Shown here one piece after another: positions 24,397 through 32,577 of a stretch of 64,000 nt of DNA (its first letter is position 1; each line of letters starts with the position of its first letter). Origin of the DNA: Streptomyces chartreusis (GTDB lineage: Bacteria; Actinomycetota; Actinomycetes; Streptomycetales; Streptomycetaceae); assembly GCF_008704715.1 (NCBI RefSeq), contig NZ_CP023689.1, positions 4,774,001 through 4,838,000 of the forward strand. Direction: 5' to 3'. The position numbers and the translations under genes are program-made. Under the pieces are notes generated by a model. That model saw nothing but the letters and a program-made list of their open reading frames with translations. It was not told where the DNA came from and did not search any database.

Positions 24397-25644
24397 TCAG
24401 GCCGTCGCCTCCTGCTGTCCGGCGCCGTGCGGCTGCAGCGGCAGGGCGGTGGTGACCTCGAAGCCGCCCTCGGGGCGGGGGCCCGCGCTGAGTTCGCCGC
24501 CGATGGACTGGGCGCGCTCCCGCATGCCCATGACGCCGAAGCCATGGCTCTCCGCGCTCCCGTTCAGAAGGGCGCGGGTGGTGGCGGGGCCGTCGTTGGT
24601 GACGGTGATCTGGAGGCGGGAGCCGGAGTAGACGAGCCGTACGCAGGCGGCTTCCGTGGTGGCGTGCTTGGTGACGTTGGTGAGGGCCTCCTGCACGATG
24701 CGGAACGCGGTCAGGTCCACGCCGGGGGACAGCGGCTGCGGGTCTCCTTCCGTGGCGACGGTGACGGTGACGCCCGCGGACGCGCAGGCCGTGACCAGCT
24801 CGGGCAGCCGGGTCAGTCCGGGCGACGGCTCCAGAGGCGCGGAGTCCGGGTCGTCGTTCTGCCGCAGCAGCCCCAGCGTCGCCTTCAGCTCGCGCAGCGC
24901 GGAGGAGGTGGTGCCGGTGAGGTCGGTGAGGATCTTCTGCGTCTGCTCCGGGTTGGTGAGCGCGAGGTGCGCGGCCGTGCCGGCCTGGGCGTTGGCCAGG
25001 GCCATGTGGTGGGCGACGACGTCGTGCAGTTCACGGGCGATGCGCATGCGCTCCTCGGTGACCCGCAGCCGGGCCTCCTCCTCGCGGGTGCGTTCGGCGT
25101 GCTCGGCGCGGGCCTGGACCGCCTTGAGGTAGGCGCGGCGCAGCCCGGTCATGTTGCCGACGGCCAGCGGCAGCAGCAGCCAGAAGAACGGGCCGATGGT
25201 CCTGAGCAGCAGCGACAGATGCTCCATGGAGTCGGAGATCGCCGCCGCGATGATCACGCCCACCATGGTGGTGATGCCGAAGGCGCGGGTGGTCCTGCGG
25301 TCGGTGAGGGTGGCCAGCCAGTACAGGGCCGCCATGACGGGGGCCAGCAGCAGCGGGGTCAGGAGATAGCCCAGCGCGATCACGACCATGGTGCAGGCCG
25401 CGTTCACGACGACGGCCGTCCGCGGGTGGCTGCGGTGCTTCAGCAGGGCGAGGCAGGCGACGCCCATCAGGCAGGAGGCGGTCCCGTCCTGGTCCGGCGG
25501 GTCGGCGCCGGGCAGGGTGAGCATGGCGCCGAAGGTGGCGCAGCCCATGAGCGCCGCGACCAGGACCAGGTCGACGACGAAGGGGTGACGGCCCGCGAAC
25601 TCGTCGAGGCGGTCCGCGTAGCGCCGCTCCGGGGTGGTGGTCAT
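24397..25644 (-). CDS. NarL-type sensor histidine kinase, no adjacent response regulator
   Basis: This 415-residue kinase has about five membrane helices at 25-170, a coiled stretch (ERTREEEARLRVTEERM), and a HisKA_3 domain with the phospho-His in RIARELHDVVAHHMALANAQAG (near residue 212). The ATPase domain has IVQEALTNVTKHATT (N box) and GFGVMGMRERAQSIGGEL (G box). ATG 25644 follows GGAGAG; ATG 25674 would add ten residues. Kinases of this type nearly always neighbour a LuxR-type response regulator, but the next genes are TetR and MMPL, so it appears to be an orphan. Confidence 0.9.
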   Translation of the reverse strand: MTTTPERRYADRLDEFAGRHPFVVDLVLVAALMGCATFGAMLTLPGADPPDQDGTASCLMGVACLALLKHRSHPRTAVVVNAACTMVVIALGYLLTPLLLAPVMAALYWLATLTDRRTTRAFGITTMVGVIIAAAISDSMEHLSLLLRTIGPFFWLLLPLAVGNMTGLRRAYLKAVQARAEHAERTREEEARLRVTEERMRIARELHDVVAHHMALANAQAGTAAHLALTNPEQTQKILTDLTGTTSSALRELKATLGLLRQNDDPDSAPLEPSPGLTRLPELVTACASAGVTVTVATEGDPQPLSPGVDLTAFRIVQEALTNVTKHATTEAACVRLVYSGSRLQITVTNDGPATTRALLNGSAESHGFGVMGMRERAQSIGGELSAGPRPEGGFEVTTALPLQPHGAGQQEATA

Positions 25645-25703
25645 CGTGCTCTCCGGTCGGTGGGCTTGGTCCATGGTGTCCGCCCCGGCCGGGAACGGCC
25701 GAC

Positions 25704-25737
25704 GGGACCGCCCGTGTCCTTCGTCACGGACGGTCCC
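25704..25737 (-). terminator. Hairpin terminator of the MMPL gene
   Basis: Arms at 25704-25716 and 25725-25737 pair over 13 positions with one mismatch. It lies 19 bases after the MMPL stop (25756) and before the kinase gene on the same strand, so the two genes are probably separate transcripts. Confidence 0.6.
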
Positions 25738-25755
25738 CGGGAGCGGACGGGCGGA

Positions 25756-27960
25756 TCAGGTGCGCGCCACTTCCAGGTCGGCCGGTGCGGGGTCCGGCGC
25801 CTCGGACCCGCGGCCGAGGGCCTCGCCCTCCACGTCGACGCGGGGCAGGATCCGGTCCAGCCACTTCGGCAGCCACCACGCCTTGTCGCCGAGCAGGGCG
25901 AGCACGGCGGGCACGATCGCCATCCGGACGACGAACGCGTCGAGCAGGACGGCGGAGGCGAGCCCGAAGCCGATCATCTTGATCATCGAGTCGCTCTCCC
26001 CGATGAACCCGGCGAACACCGCGATCATGATCAGGGCGGCGGCCACGACCACGCGGGCACTGTGCCGGAAGCCGGACGTGACCGCCTGTGCGGCGGACTC
26101 GCCGTGGACGTACGCCTCCCGCATCCGGGAGACGAGGAAGACCTCGTAGTCCATGGCGAGTCCGAAGACGATGCCCACCAGGAAGATCGGCATCAGGCTC
26201 ATGATCGGCCCGGTCTGCTCCACGCCCAGCAGTTCGGCGCCGTGCCCCTGCTGGAAGACCACGACGACCGCGCCCAGGGAGGCCAGCACCGACAGCAGGA
26301 AGCCGGCGGCCGCCTTCAGCGGGACGAGCAGCGAACGGAAGACGACCAGCAGCAGCACGACCGCGAGGCCGACGACGACGATCAGGTACGGCACCAGCGC
26401 GGCCTGCACCTTGTCGGCGATGTCGATGTTCATCGCGGTGGTGCCGGTGACCTCGAAGGTCGCCCCGGTCTCGGCCTCCGTCGCCGGGCGCTCGCCCCGG
26501 ATGGTGGTCACCAGGTCCTTGGTCTTCTCGTCGGTGGGCGCGGTGGACGGCACCACGGAGAAGACGGCGGTGTCGCCGGCCTCGTTGAAGCGGGCCGGGG
26601 AGACGGACACGACCCCCTCGGTGCCGGCGATCTCCTCGGAGACGGTGGTGACGGCGCCCTTGGCGTCGCTGTCCCCCTTGGCGTCCACGACGACGGTCAG
26701 CGGCCCGTTGAAGCCCGGCCCGAACGCCTCGGCGAGCGCGTCGTAGGCCCGCCGCTCGGTGGTGGACGTCGCCTTCGCCTCGTCGCCGGGCATGCCCAGC
26801 TGGAGCTGTGTCATCGGTACGGCGAGCGCGCCGAGGCCCACGACGCCGAGCAGCAGCACCGGTATGGGCCGGCGCAGCACGAACCGCGCCCAGCGGGTGC
26901 CGCCGTTGCTGTCGGCGCTCACCTCCATACGGCCCTTCCTACGGGCCCGCCTCGGGAGCACGGCGTTGGGCCAGAAGCCGAGGAACGCGGGGACCAGCGT
27001 GAGCGCGATGAACACGGCGACGACGACGGCGCCCGCCGCGGCCAGGCCCATCTTGGTGAGCATCGGGATGCCGACGACGGACAGCCCGGCGAGCGCGATG
27101 ACGACGGTGAGCCCGGCGAAGACGACCGCGGAGCCGGCCGTGCCGGCGGCGAGTCCGGCGGCCTCCTGGGGAGTGCGCCCCTTGGCGCGTTCCTCGCGGT
27201 AGCGGGAGACGACGAACAGGGCGTAGTCGATGCCGACCGCGAGGCCCAGCATCATCGCGAGGGTGCCGGTCGTGGTGGACAGGCCGAGCGCCTCGGCCAG
27301 GACGAGGATCGTGGCCATGCTGACGCCGACTCCGACGACGGCTGTCAGCAGCGGCAGCCCGGCGGCGGCCAGCGAACCGAACGTGACGAGCAGGACCACG
27401 GCGGCGATCGCCATGCCGATCACCTCGGCCGCCCCGCCCGCGCCGCCGCCGTCGTCCATGGCGCTGCCGCCGGCCTCGACGGTCAGTCCGCTGTCGCGGG
27501 CGTCGTCGAGCGCCTTCCCCAGATGGCTGCGGCTCGCGTCGGTGAGGTCGTTGGAGGCGACCTTGTAGGTGACGGTCGCGTACGCGGTCGTGCCGTCCCT
27601 GCTGACGGCCTTCGCCCGGAACGGATCGACGACGGACGCCACTTGCGAGCCGTCGCCCAGTTCGGCCACGGCCTCCTCGACGGCCTTCTTGTTGTCGGCG
27701 GCGGTGACCTTCTCGCCGTCCGGCGCGACGAAGACGACCCGCGCGCTCGCGCTGTCGGCCGTCGCCCCCGGGAAGCGCTCCTCCATCAGGTCGAACGCCT
27801 TCTGCGACTCGATCCCCGGCATGGAGAAACCCTCGTCGGCGGCGCCCGGGGCCTTCAGCGCGCCCAGGCCGACGGCGGCCAGGACGGCCGCCCAGACCAG
27901 GGCGACGTACCAGCGCCGCCGGAAGGCCAGACGGCCCAGTCGATACAGGAAAGTAGCCAC
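25756..27960 (-). CDS. MMPL family RND transporter
   Basis: This 734-residue protein has the MmpL layout twice: one membrane helix, a large outside loop and a bundle of five helices. The first bundle carries LGLAVGIDYALFVVSRYREERAKG, the second VFGLAMDYEVFLVSRMREAYVHG; both have the D-Y proton-relay motif. It probably exports a lipid or hydrophobic compound by proton motive force. GTG 27960 follows GGAGA with ten bases between; starts further upstream are less likely. A perfect GTACTG/CAGTAC palindrome lies about 95 bases upstream. No TetR gene is directly adjacent to its start. Confidence 0.9.
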   Translation of the reverse strand: MATFLYRLGRLAFRRRWYVALVWAAVLAAVGLGALKAPGAADEGFSMPGIESQKAFDLMEERFPGATADSASARVVFVAPDGEKVTAADNKKAVEEAVAELGDGSQVASVVDPFRAKAVSRDGTTAYATVTYKVASNDLTDASRSHLGKALDDARDSGLTVEAGGSAMDDGGGAGGAAEVIGMAIAAVVLLVTFGSLAAAGLPLLTAVVGVGVSMATILVLAEALGLSTTTGTLAMMLGLAVGIDYALFVVSRYREERAKGRTPQEAAGLAAGTAGSAVVFAGLTVVIALAGLSVVGIPMLTKMGLAAAGAVVVAVFIALTLVPAFLGFWPNAVLPRRARRKGRMEVSADSNGGTRWARFVLRRPIPVLLLGVVGLGALAVPMTQLQLGMPGDEAKATSTTERRAYDALAEAFGPGFNGPLTVVVDAKGDSDAKGAVTTVSEEIAGTEGVVSVSPARFNEAGDTAVFSVVPSTAPTDEKTKDLVTTIRGERPATEAETGATFEVTGTTAMNIDIADKVQAALVPYLIVVVGLAVVLLLVVFRSLLVPLKAAAGFLLSVLASLGAVVVVFQQGHGAELLGVEQTGPIMSLMPIFLVGIVFGLAMDYEVFLVSRMREAYVHGESAAQAVTSGFRHSARVVVAAALIMIAVFAGFIGESDSMIKMIGFGLASAVLLDAFVVRMAIVPAVLALLGDKAWWLPKWLDRILPRVDVEGEALGRGSEAPDPAPADLEVART

Positions 27961-28052
27961 GGCAAGGGGTCTCCACATCTGGGACTCGAACGTGTGCCCA
28001 GGCTCTCGGGGAGGGGGGTGCCGTGTCGTCGTGCGGCTGCCGACAATCGCCG

Positions 28053-28070
28053 GTACTGAGAATGCAGTAC
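28053..28070. promoter_or_regulatory. Palindrome upstream of the MMPL gene
   Basis: GTACTG (28053-28058) and CAGTAC (28065-28070) form perfect 6-bp arms around AGAATG. The site is 93 bp before the MMPL start, in its likely promoter region, so it could be a repressor site. Confidence 0.45.
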
Positions 28071-28121
28071 GGGCGGGTGGTGGGTCCGCCGGGAGTACGA
28101 GCGCCCGATGGGACCCAGGTC

Positions 28122-29636
28122 TCACCTGCCCCTGGCACCCGCCCCGATCTCGACCACCCGTGCCCAGGCCGGCGGGGTGTCCGGCGTGTACTCGGGGGCG
28201 TCCTCGCCGCGTGAGCGGCCGCGCGAGCGGGGGAAGCGGGGGAAGAGCCCCACGACCGTCCGGCACGGCGGCCGGGTGCTCGGCCATGGGGTCTGACCGT
28301 CCGTCAGGGCGACGACGACATCGGGCCGGGGCCGGGCCCGCAGCGCCGTCGCGAAACCCTCGCGCAGATCCGTGCCGCCGCCCCCGACCAGCGGAATCCC
28401 CTCGGCGCGGCACACCCGGTGCACGCCCCCGGCCGCCGCGTCGCACGACACCACGCTGACCAGGTCGGGACGCCCGCCCACGGCCCGGGAGATCGCGGCG
28501 ACTTCCAGCAGCGCGCTGCCCAGTTCGGCGTCGCTGACCGAGGCGGAGGTGTCGATGACGACGCAGACGTGCGGCGGCCGGCGCCGCAGGCTCGGCAGTA
28601 CGGCGCCGGGCACGGAGGCCGAACGGCGCGAGAGCCGGCCGTAGGTGTAGTCCTCGCCCGCGCCGGGTCCGGAGGCGGCCGACCGTACGGCCGCGCCGAG
28701 CAACTCCCGCCAGGGCTGCGGCGGATGGAACGCCTCCTCCGCCCACCGCTGCCAGCTGTCGGGGGCGCTGCCCGGACGGCCGGTGATGCCCTGCGCCACC
28801 CGGAACCGGACGGCGTCCCGTTCCTGGGAGCTCAGGCCGTGCGCGCCGTCCGGCCCGAGGTCCCACGCCCGCTCCAGGCCGTCGGCGCCGCTGCCGCAGT
28901 CCAGCCAGGCCAGGTCCTGCGTCCGCGGGCCCAGCCGGAACTGGCGCAGATAGTCCTCCATCAGCTCGCCGTCGCGCAGCATCAGGCTCGCCGGGTCGAC
29001 GGCGCCCTCGGGGCGGGCCAGTCCGTCGCCGTACACGTCGTCGTTGATCTCGCAGTCCGCGGCGATGTTCATCCGCAGCCGCTCCCCCGGCCCGGTCAGC
29101 CCGCGCTCGCGTGCCACCCGGTCGCCGCGCGTGTGATGGTCGCGCAGCAGATGCGACACCTCGTGCACCCACACCCCGGCCAGCTCCTCGACCGGCGTCC
29201 GCGCCACGAACGCCGGCGACACGTAGCACCGCCAGTGCCGGTCGACGGCCATCGTCGGCACCGACCTCGACTCGACGACGTGCAGCGCGAAGAGGGCGGT
29301 CGCCAGATAGGGCCGCACCCGCACGGCATGCAACCGAGCGGAAAAGAGCTTGTCCCGGTCGAGCGACCCAACGCCGGGAGCGGGCGGCGAGGACCGCTCG
29401 CGCTCCGGGCGCCCGGCCCGGTCGCGGGCAGGGTCGGGGAGCCGGTCACCGGCACGGGCCGGGGGCCTGTCACGGTCGGGGCCGGGCGACATGCTGGGGT
29501 CGGGCGGTGAGGGCCGCTCGCGGTGCGGGAGCCCGGTCCGGTCGCGGGCCGCGTCGGGGAGCCTGGCGGCGTCGAGGGGCCGGGCTCCGTCCTGATCTCC
29601 GGGCGCGGCTTCCGCGCGGGCGTGGTCGGGAGTCAT
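28122..29636 (-). CDS. VWA-like protein with a metallopeptidase-like N-terminal domain (DUF2201 type)
   Basis: This 504-residue protein has a Pro/Arg/Asp-rich N-terminus (1-90) and a metallopeptidase-like domain with VHEVSHLLRDHH near residue 165, a zinc HExxH variant. A C-terminal VWA domain has the MIDAS motif DTSAS near 365, LVGGGGTDLREGF, and VVALTDGQTPW. MIDAS proteins bind partners through a metal ion and work with MoxR ATPases. ATG 29636 overlaps the MoxR stop as ATGA, so both are coupled. The pair probably assembles or remodels some target complex. Confidence 0.87.
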   Translation of the reverse strand: MTPDHARAEAAPGDQDGARPLDAARLPDAARDRTGLPHRERPSPPDPSMSPGPDRDRPPARAGDRLPDPARDRAGRPERERSSPPAPGVGSLDRDKLFSARLHAVRVRPYLATALFALHVVESRSVPTMAVDRHWRCYVSPAFVARTPVEELAGVWVHEVSHLLRDHHTRGDRVARERGLTGPGERLRMNIAADCEINDDVYGDGLARPEGAVDPASLMLRDGELMEDYLRQFRLGPRTQDLAWLDCGSGADGLERAWDLGPDGAHGLSSQERDAVRFRVAQGITGRPGSAPDSWQRWAEEAFHPPQPWRELLGAAVRSAASGPGAGEDYTYGRLSRRSASVPGAVLPSLRRRPPHVCVVIDTSASVSDAELGSALLEVAAISRAVGGRPDLVSVVSCDAAAGGVHRVCRAEGIPLVGGGGTDLREGFATALRARPRPDVVVALTDGQTPWPSTRPPCRTVVGLFPRFPRSRGRSRGEDAPEYTPDTPPAWARVVEIGAGARGR

Positions 29637-30883
29637 CGGCGGGCCTTCTGCTTCTCTGCGATCGCTGTTGTCCGGGCCGCCGCTCGGTCCGCGCGGTGGG
29701 ACAGGGTCACCACGCCGGAGAGGCGTTCGATCGTCGCCGGGACGTCCCAGTCCTCCTGGCGCAGGGAGGCGAGGGTGCTCGCGGGGACGACGACCAGGTC
29801 CGGGGCGCCGGTCTCCAGGGCGCGGACCAGCAGGGCCCAGGCCGCGTCCCAGCGGGACCTGTCGGGCCGGGTCCGTACCGCCTCCACCACCGCGTCCAGC
29901 GCGGCCTGCCGCAGATCCCCGCGCTCGGGCAGCTCGGCGCGCGCGGGGTCGGCGAGCAGCAGTTCCGGGTCGGGCAGGTCCATCCGGTCCACGCACGCCA
30001 GCAGTTCCAGTCCCGGCCCGTCGCCCACGGTGCCCCGCACGAGCATCGACAGCACCTCCCGCGAGGACCCGGCGGCGGTGGCGAAGGCGACCAGGGACTG
30101 GGTCATCTCCCAGCTGCGCGGCGACGGCCAGGCACCGCCCCGGCGCGCCTCCCCGCTCGGCAGCCGGTGCACGAGCGCCGGCCGTCCGGACAGCAGCCCG
30201 TGCACCGCGCGCCGCGCGAAGTCCACGGCCCCGGCCAGCTTTTCGGGGTCGAGCCGGGGCAGGGTCGCCCGCGGCCAGGTCCCGCCGAGTCCGCGTACGA
30301 CGACCTCGTGGTCGTGGGCCCATTGCAGATGCACGAACCGGTTGGCCAGCGGCGCGCTCAGCTCCCAGCCGTCGGCGGCCGAGGAGCGCGGGTTGGCGGC
30401 GGCCACGATCCGCACCCCGGGCGGCAGCCGCAGCGCGCCGACCCTGCGCTCCAGCACCAGCCGCAGCAGCGCGGCCTGCACGGCGGGCGGCGCGGTCGAC
30501 AGCTCGTCCAGGAACAGCAGTCCCCGCCCGGCCCGCACCAGCCGAACGGCCCAGTCCGGCGGGGCCATCGGCACGCCCTGCTCGGCGGGGTCGTCCCCGA
30601 CGACGGGCAGCCCGGAGAAGTCGGAGGGTTCGTGGACGCTGGCGATCACCGTGGTCAGCGGCAGGTCGAGTTCGGCGGCGAGCTGGGTGAGCGCGGCCGT
30701 CTTGCCGATACCCGGCTCGCCCCAGAGCAGGACGGGCAGATCGGCGGCCACGGCCAGCGTGAGGGCTTCGAGCTGGGGGTCGGGGCGGGGTTCGGTCGTG
30801 GTGTCCCGAAGGAGCGCCAACAGGTCGGCGGCCACGTCGAGTTGGGAGGCCGAGGGCGAGGAGGGCAGGGTGGAAGCAGGCAT
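29633..30883 (-). CDS. MoxR-type AAA+ ATPase
   Basis: This 416-residue ATPase has Walker A GEPGIGKTAAL near residue 57, Walker B RGLLFLDELSTA near 122, sensor 1 VAAANPRSS near 163, and an arginine in LANRFVHLQWA. A long C-terminal helical part follows. MoxR ATPases act as chaperones with VWA proteins to insert cofactors or activate complexes. It is followed with ATGA overlap by a VWA gene and preceded by an unrecognised gene on the same strand. Confidence 0.9.
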   Translation of the reverse strand: MPASTLPSSPSASQLDVAADLLALLRDTTTEPRPDPQLEALTLAVAADLPVLLWGEPGIGKTAALTQLAAELDLPLTTVIASVHEPSDFSGLPVVGDDPAEQGVPMAPPDWAVRLVRAGRGLLFLDELSTAPPAVQAALLRLVLERRVGALRLPPGVRIVAAANPRSSAADGWELSAPLANRFVHLQWAHDHEVVVRGLGGTWPRATLPRLDPEKLAGAVDFARRAVHGLLSGRPALVHRLPSGEARRGGAWPSPRSWEMTQSLVAFATAAGSSREVLSMLVRGTVGDGPGLELLACVDRMDLPDPELLLADPARAELPERGDLRQAALDAVVEAVRTRPDRSRWDAAWALLVRALETGAPDLVVVPASTLASLRQEDWDVPATIERLSGVVTLSHRADRAAARTTAIAEKQKARR

Positions 30884-30934
30884 GTGTCATCACCGTGGGT
30901 CTGTGCGGAGCGGGCAGAGGATCGGTCGCGCGGG

Positions 30935-32344
30935 TCAGGAGAAGGTCGCGTGCCGCGGGCGGGCCCGGTGGGCGCCGGAGCGACGGGGGACGCGTTCGTC
31001 GTAGCGGACGGGTCCCGGCCGGGGGCCGGCCAGCCCGGCCCGGAAGAGCCCGTAGGCGACGCGGCGCCGCGCGATCGCCTCCAGCTCGTCCCGCAGCGCC
31101 CCGGCCCGCAGCACCGCGTCCGGCCCCAACAGCCCCTCGACGACGGCCAACGCCCCGGCGATGTCGCCGTGCCCGAGGCGTTCGCGGACGTCGGGCAGGC
31201 ACTCGGGACGGCGGTGCGCGTCGTCGATGGCCCGGAGACAGGGCAGCGGGGTGCCGGTGAGCGCGGCGAGGAGTTCCTCGCGCCGGATCTCGTCGGGCGC
31301 GTGGTCGAGGGGCGCGAGCACGCCGTCGACCAGCCCGATCCGATGCCGGTCGCCGCGGCACGTCACCCACCGCGCCGATCCGTGTCCCTCGGCGGGCCGT
31401 GCGCTCCGGGTCCCGGAACGCTCCGGTACGAGCGCGGAGGCGACCAGCGGATGCAGCCGGCCGGCGTCGATCGCACCGGCCCGCAGCAGCTCCAGATCGG
31501 GCAGGACCCAGGTCGCGGCATCGGGCAGCACGGGCAGGGAGGGCGACGCGCAGGCACGGCGCCCGGCGGACTCCACGATCCGCGGCCCGCCCGCTCCGTC
31601 CCCGTCCCCGGGCACCTCCAGCAGGACCCGGTGCCGGTCCCCCAGCCGCACGACCACGGCACCTCGGGTGCGTCCCTCGGCGCGCAGCAGCAGCGACGCC
31701 TCGTCGGCCCACCGGTCGACGGCACAGAGGGACCCGTACGGCACGCCGCCGCCCGGCAGATCGGGACCCGCCCCGGCCCCGGCACGGATCCGCAGCTCAC
31801 CGGCGCGGCGGGCGTCCCAGAGATGCCGGTGCAGATCGAGCCGGAACCGCCGGCTGGGCCGGGGATGCGGGTGGGGAGGGGCAGGTCCGTCCGGCGGCGC
31901 TGCACCGCCGCGCCCGTGTCCCCCGTCCCACAGCGCCAGGCTGATCCGCTGGCCGGCGTCCGCCCACGCGGGCGGAGTCCGCACCACGAGTTGCAGCGGC
32001 TGCCGGCGCCCGCGTCCCGTGCCCCCGTAACGGGCGAGCGCGAGGGTCACCCCGGGGCGCAGCAGTCCGTCGGGGGCGATCCGGGGCATGTGCCAGCGCA
32101 GCAGGTCGGGGGCCAGGGCGCGCAGGTCGTCGCGGACCCGGGCGGCGGCCTCCCGCCCGTGGTCACGGGCCAGGGAGCGCAGATTGAGATCGACGTCGAT
32201 TCCCGCGGCGGCACAGGCCCCCGCCCAGTCCCCGGCGAGCCGGCGGGCGGTCGCGGTCTCGATCATGGAGGCCGGCACGGCGAACTCGCGCACGCGCGGC
32301 CAGAAGGAAACCCAGGGTTCCCCGTTCGCGTTCGGAGTGCCCAT
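30935..32344 (-). CDS. Unrecognised 469-residue protein, first gene of the MoxR-VWA operon
   Basis: The protein starts at ATG 32344 after AAGGTGAG. It is soluble, Arg-rich and has no signal peptide. The N-terminus (SFWPRVREFAVPASMIETATARRLAGDWAGACAAAGIDVDLNL) reads like a helical domain, and later parts are strand-rich, with WADEASLLLRAEG and repeated RHRVLLEVPGD-type strands. I do not recognise a family. It precedes the MoxR gene by 51 bases. In known ternary systems of the MoxR-VWA type a third gene often encodes the target or an adaptor, so this protein is a candidate for that role. Confidence 0.7.
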   Translation of the reverse strand: MGTPNANGEPWVSFWPRVREFAVPASMIETATARRLAGDWAGACAAAGIDVDLNLRSLARDHGREAAARVRDDLRALAPDLLRWHMPRIAPDGLLRPGVTLALARYGGTGRGRRQPLQLVVRTPPAWADAGQRISLALWDGGHGRGGAAPPDGPAPPHPHPRPSRRFRLDLHRHLWDARRAGELRIRAGAGAGPDLPGGGVPYGSLCAVDRWADEASLLLRAEGRTRGAVVVRLGDRHRVLLEVPGDGDGAGGPRIVESAGRRACASPSLPVLPDAATWVLPDLELLRAGAIDAGRLHPLVASALVPERSGTRSARPAEGHGSARWVTCRGDRHRIGLVDGVLAPLDHAPDEIRREELLAALTGTPLPCLRAIDDAHRRPECLPDVRERLGHGDIAGALAVVEGLLGPDAVLRAGALRDELEAIARRRVAYGLFRAGLAGPRPGPVRYDERVPRRSGAHRARPRHATFS

Positions 32345-32577
32345 CAGCACTCACCTTGCGCGGACGGGACCCCCGATCTGTCAACAGAATGAGTCGTCAT
32401 CGCGGCGAGAGTAACTCCCCGCGCGCGGACGGCGCGAGGGATTTAACCGGGTCGGACGCACCCCTATGACGCACCCCGACAACGCACCCCCCCCCAAAAA
32501 AACGCGCGGCAACCTTTCCGCCCTCGGCGACCACTGACACATGGCCAGCTCTCACCGAACCGCGTAAGGACCCACCC
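32345..32577. other. Divergent intergenic region with poly-C/poly-A tract
   Basis: The region between the MoxR operon start and the expansin-like gene holds promoters for both. It contains a run of about nine C followed by about seven A near 32487-32502, unusual in this genome. The ribosome site TAAGGA for the expansin-like gene is at its right end. Confidence 0.5.

Noticed and set aside
24361..28059. Very long open frame on the plus strand opposite the kinase and MMPL genes
   Set aside because: It is the mirror of two well-supported minus-strand genes and its protein is low-complexity Gly/Arg/His/Asp typical of antisense frames in high-GC DNA.
29111..32392. 1093-codon plus-strand frame across the MoxR operon
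   Set aside because: Antisense shadow of three good genes; no domain and strongly biased composition.
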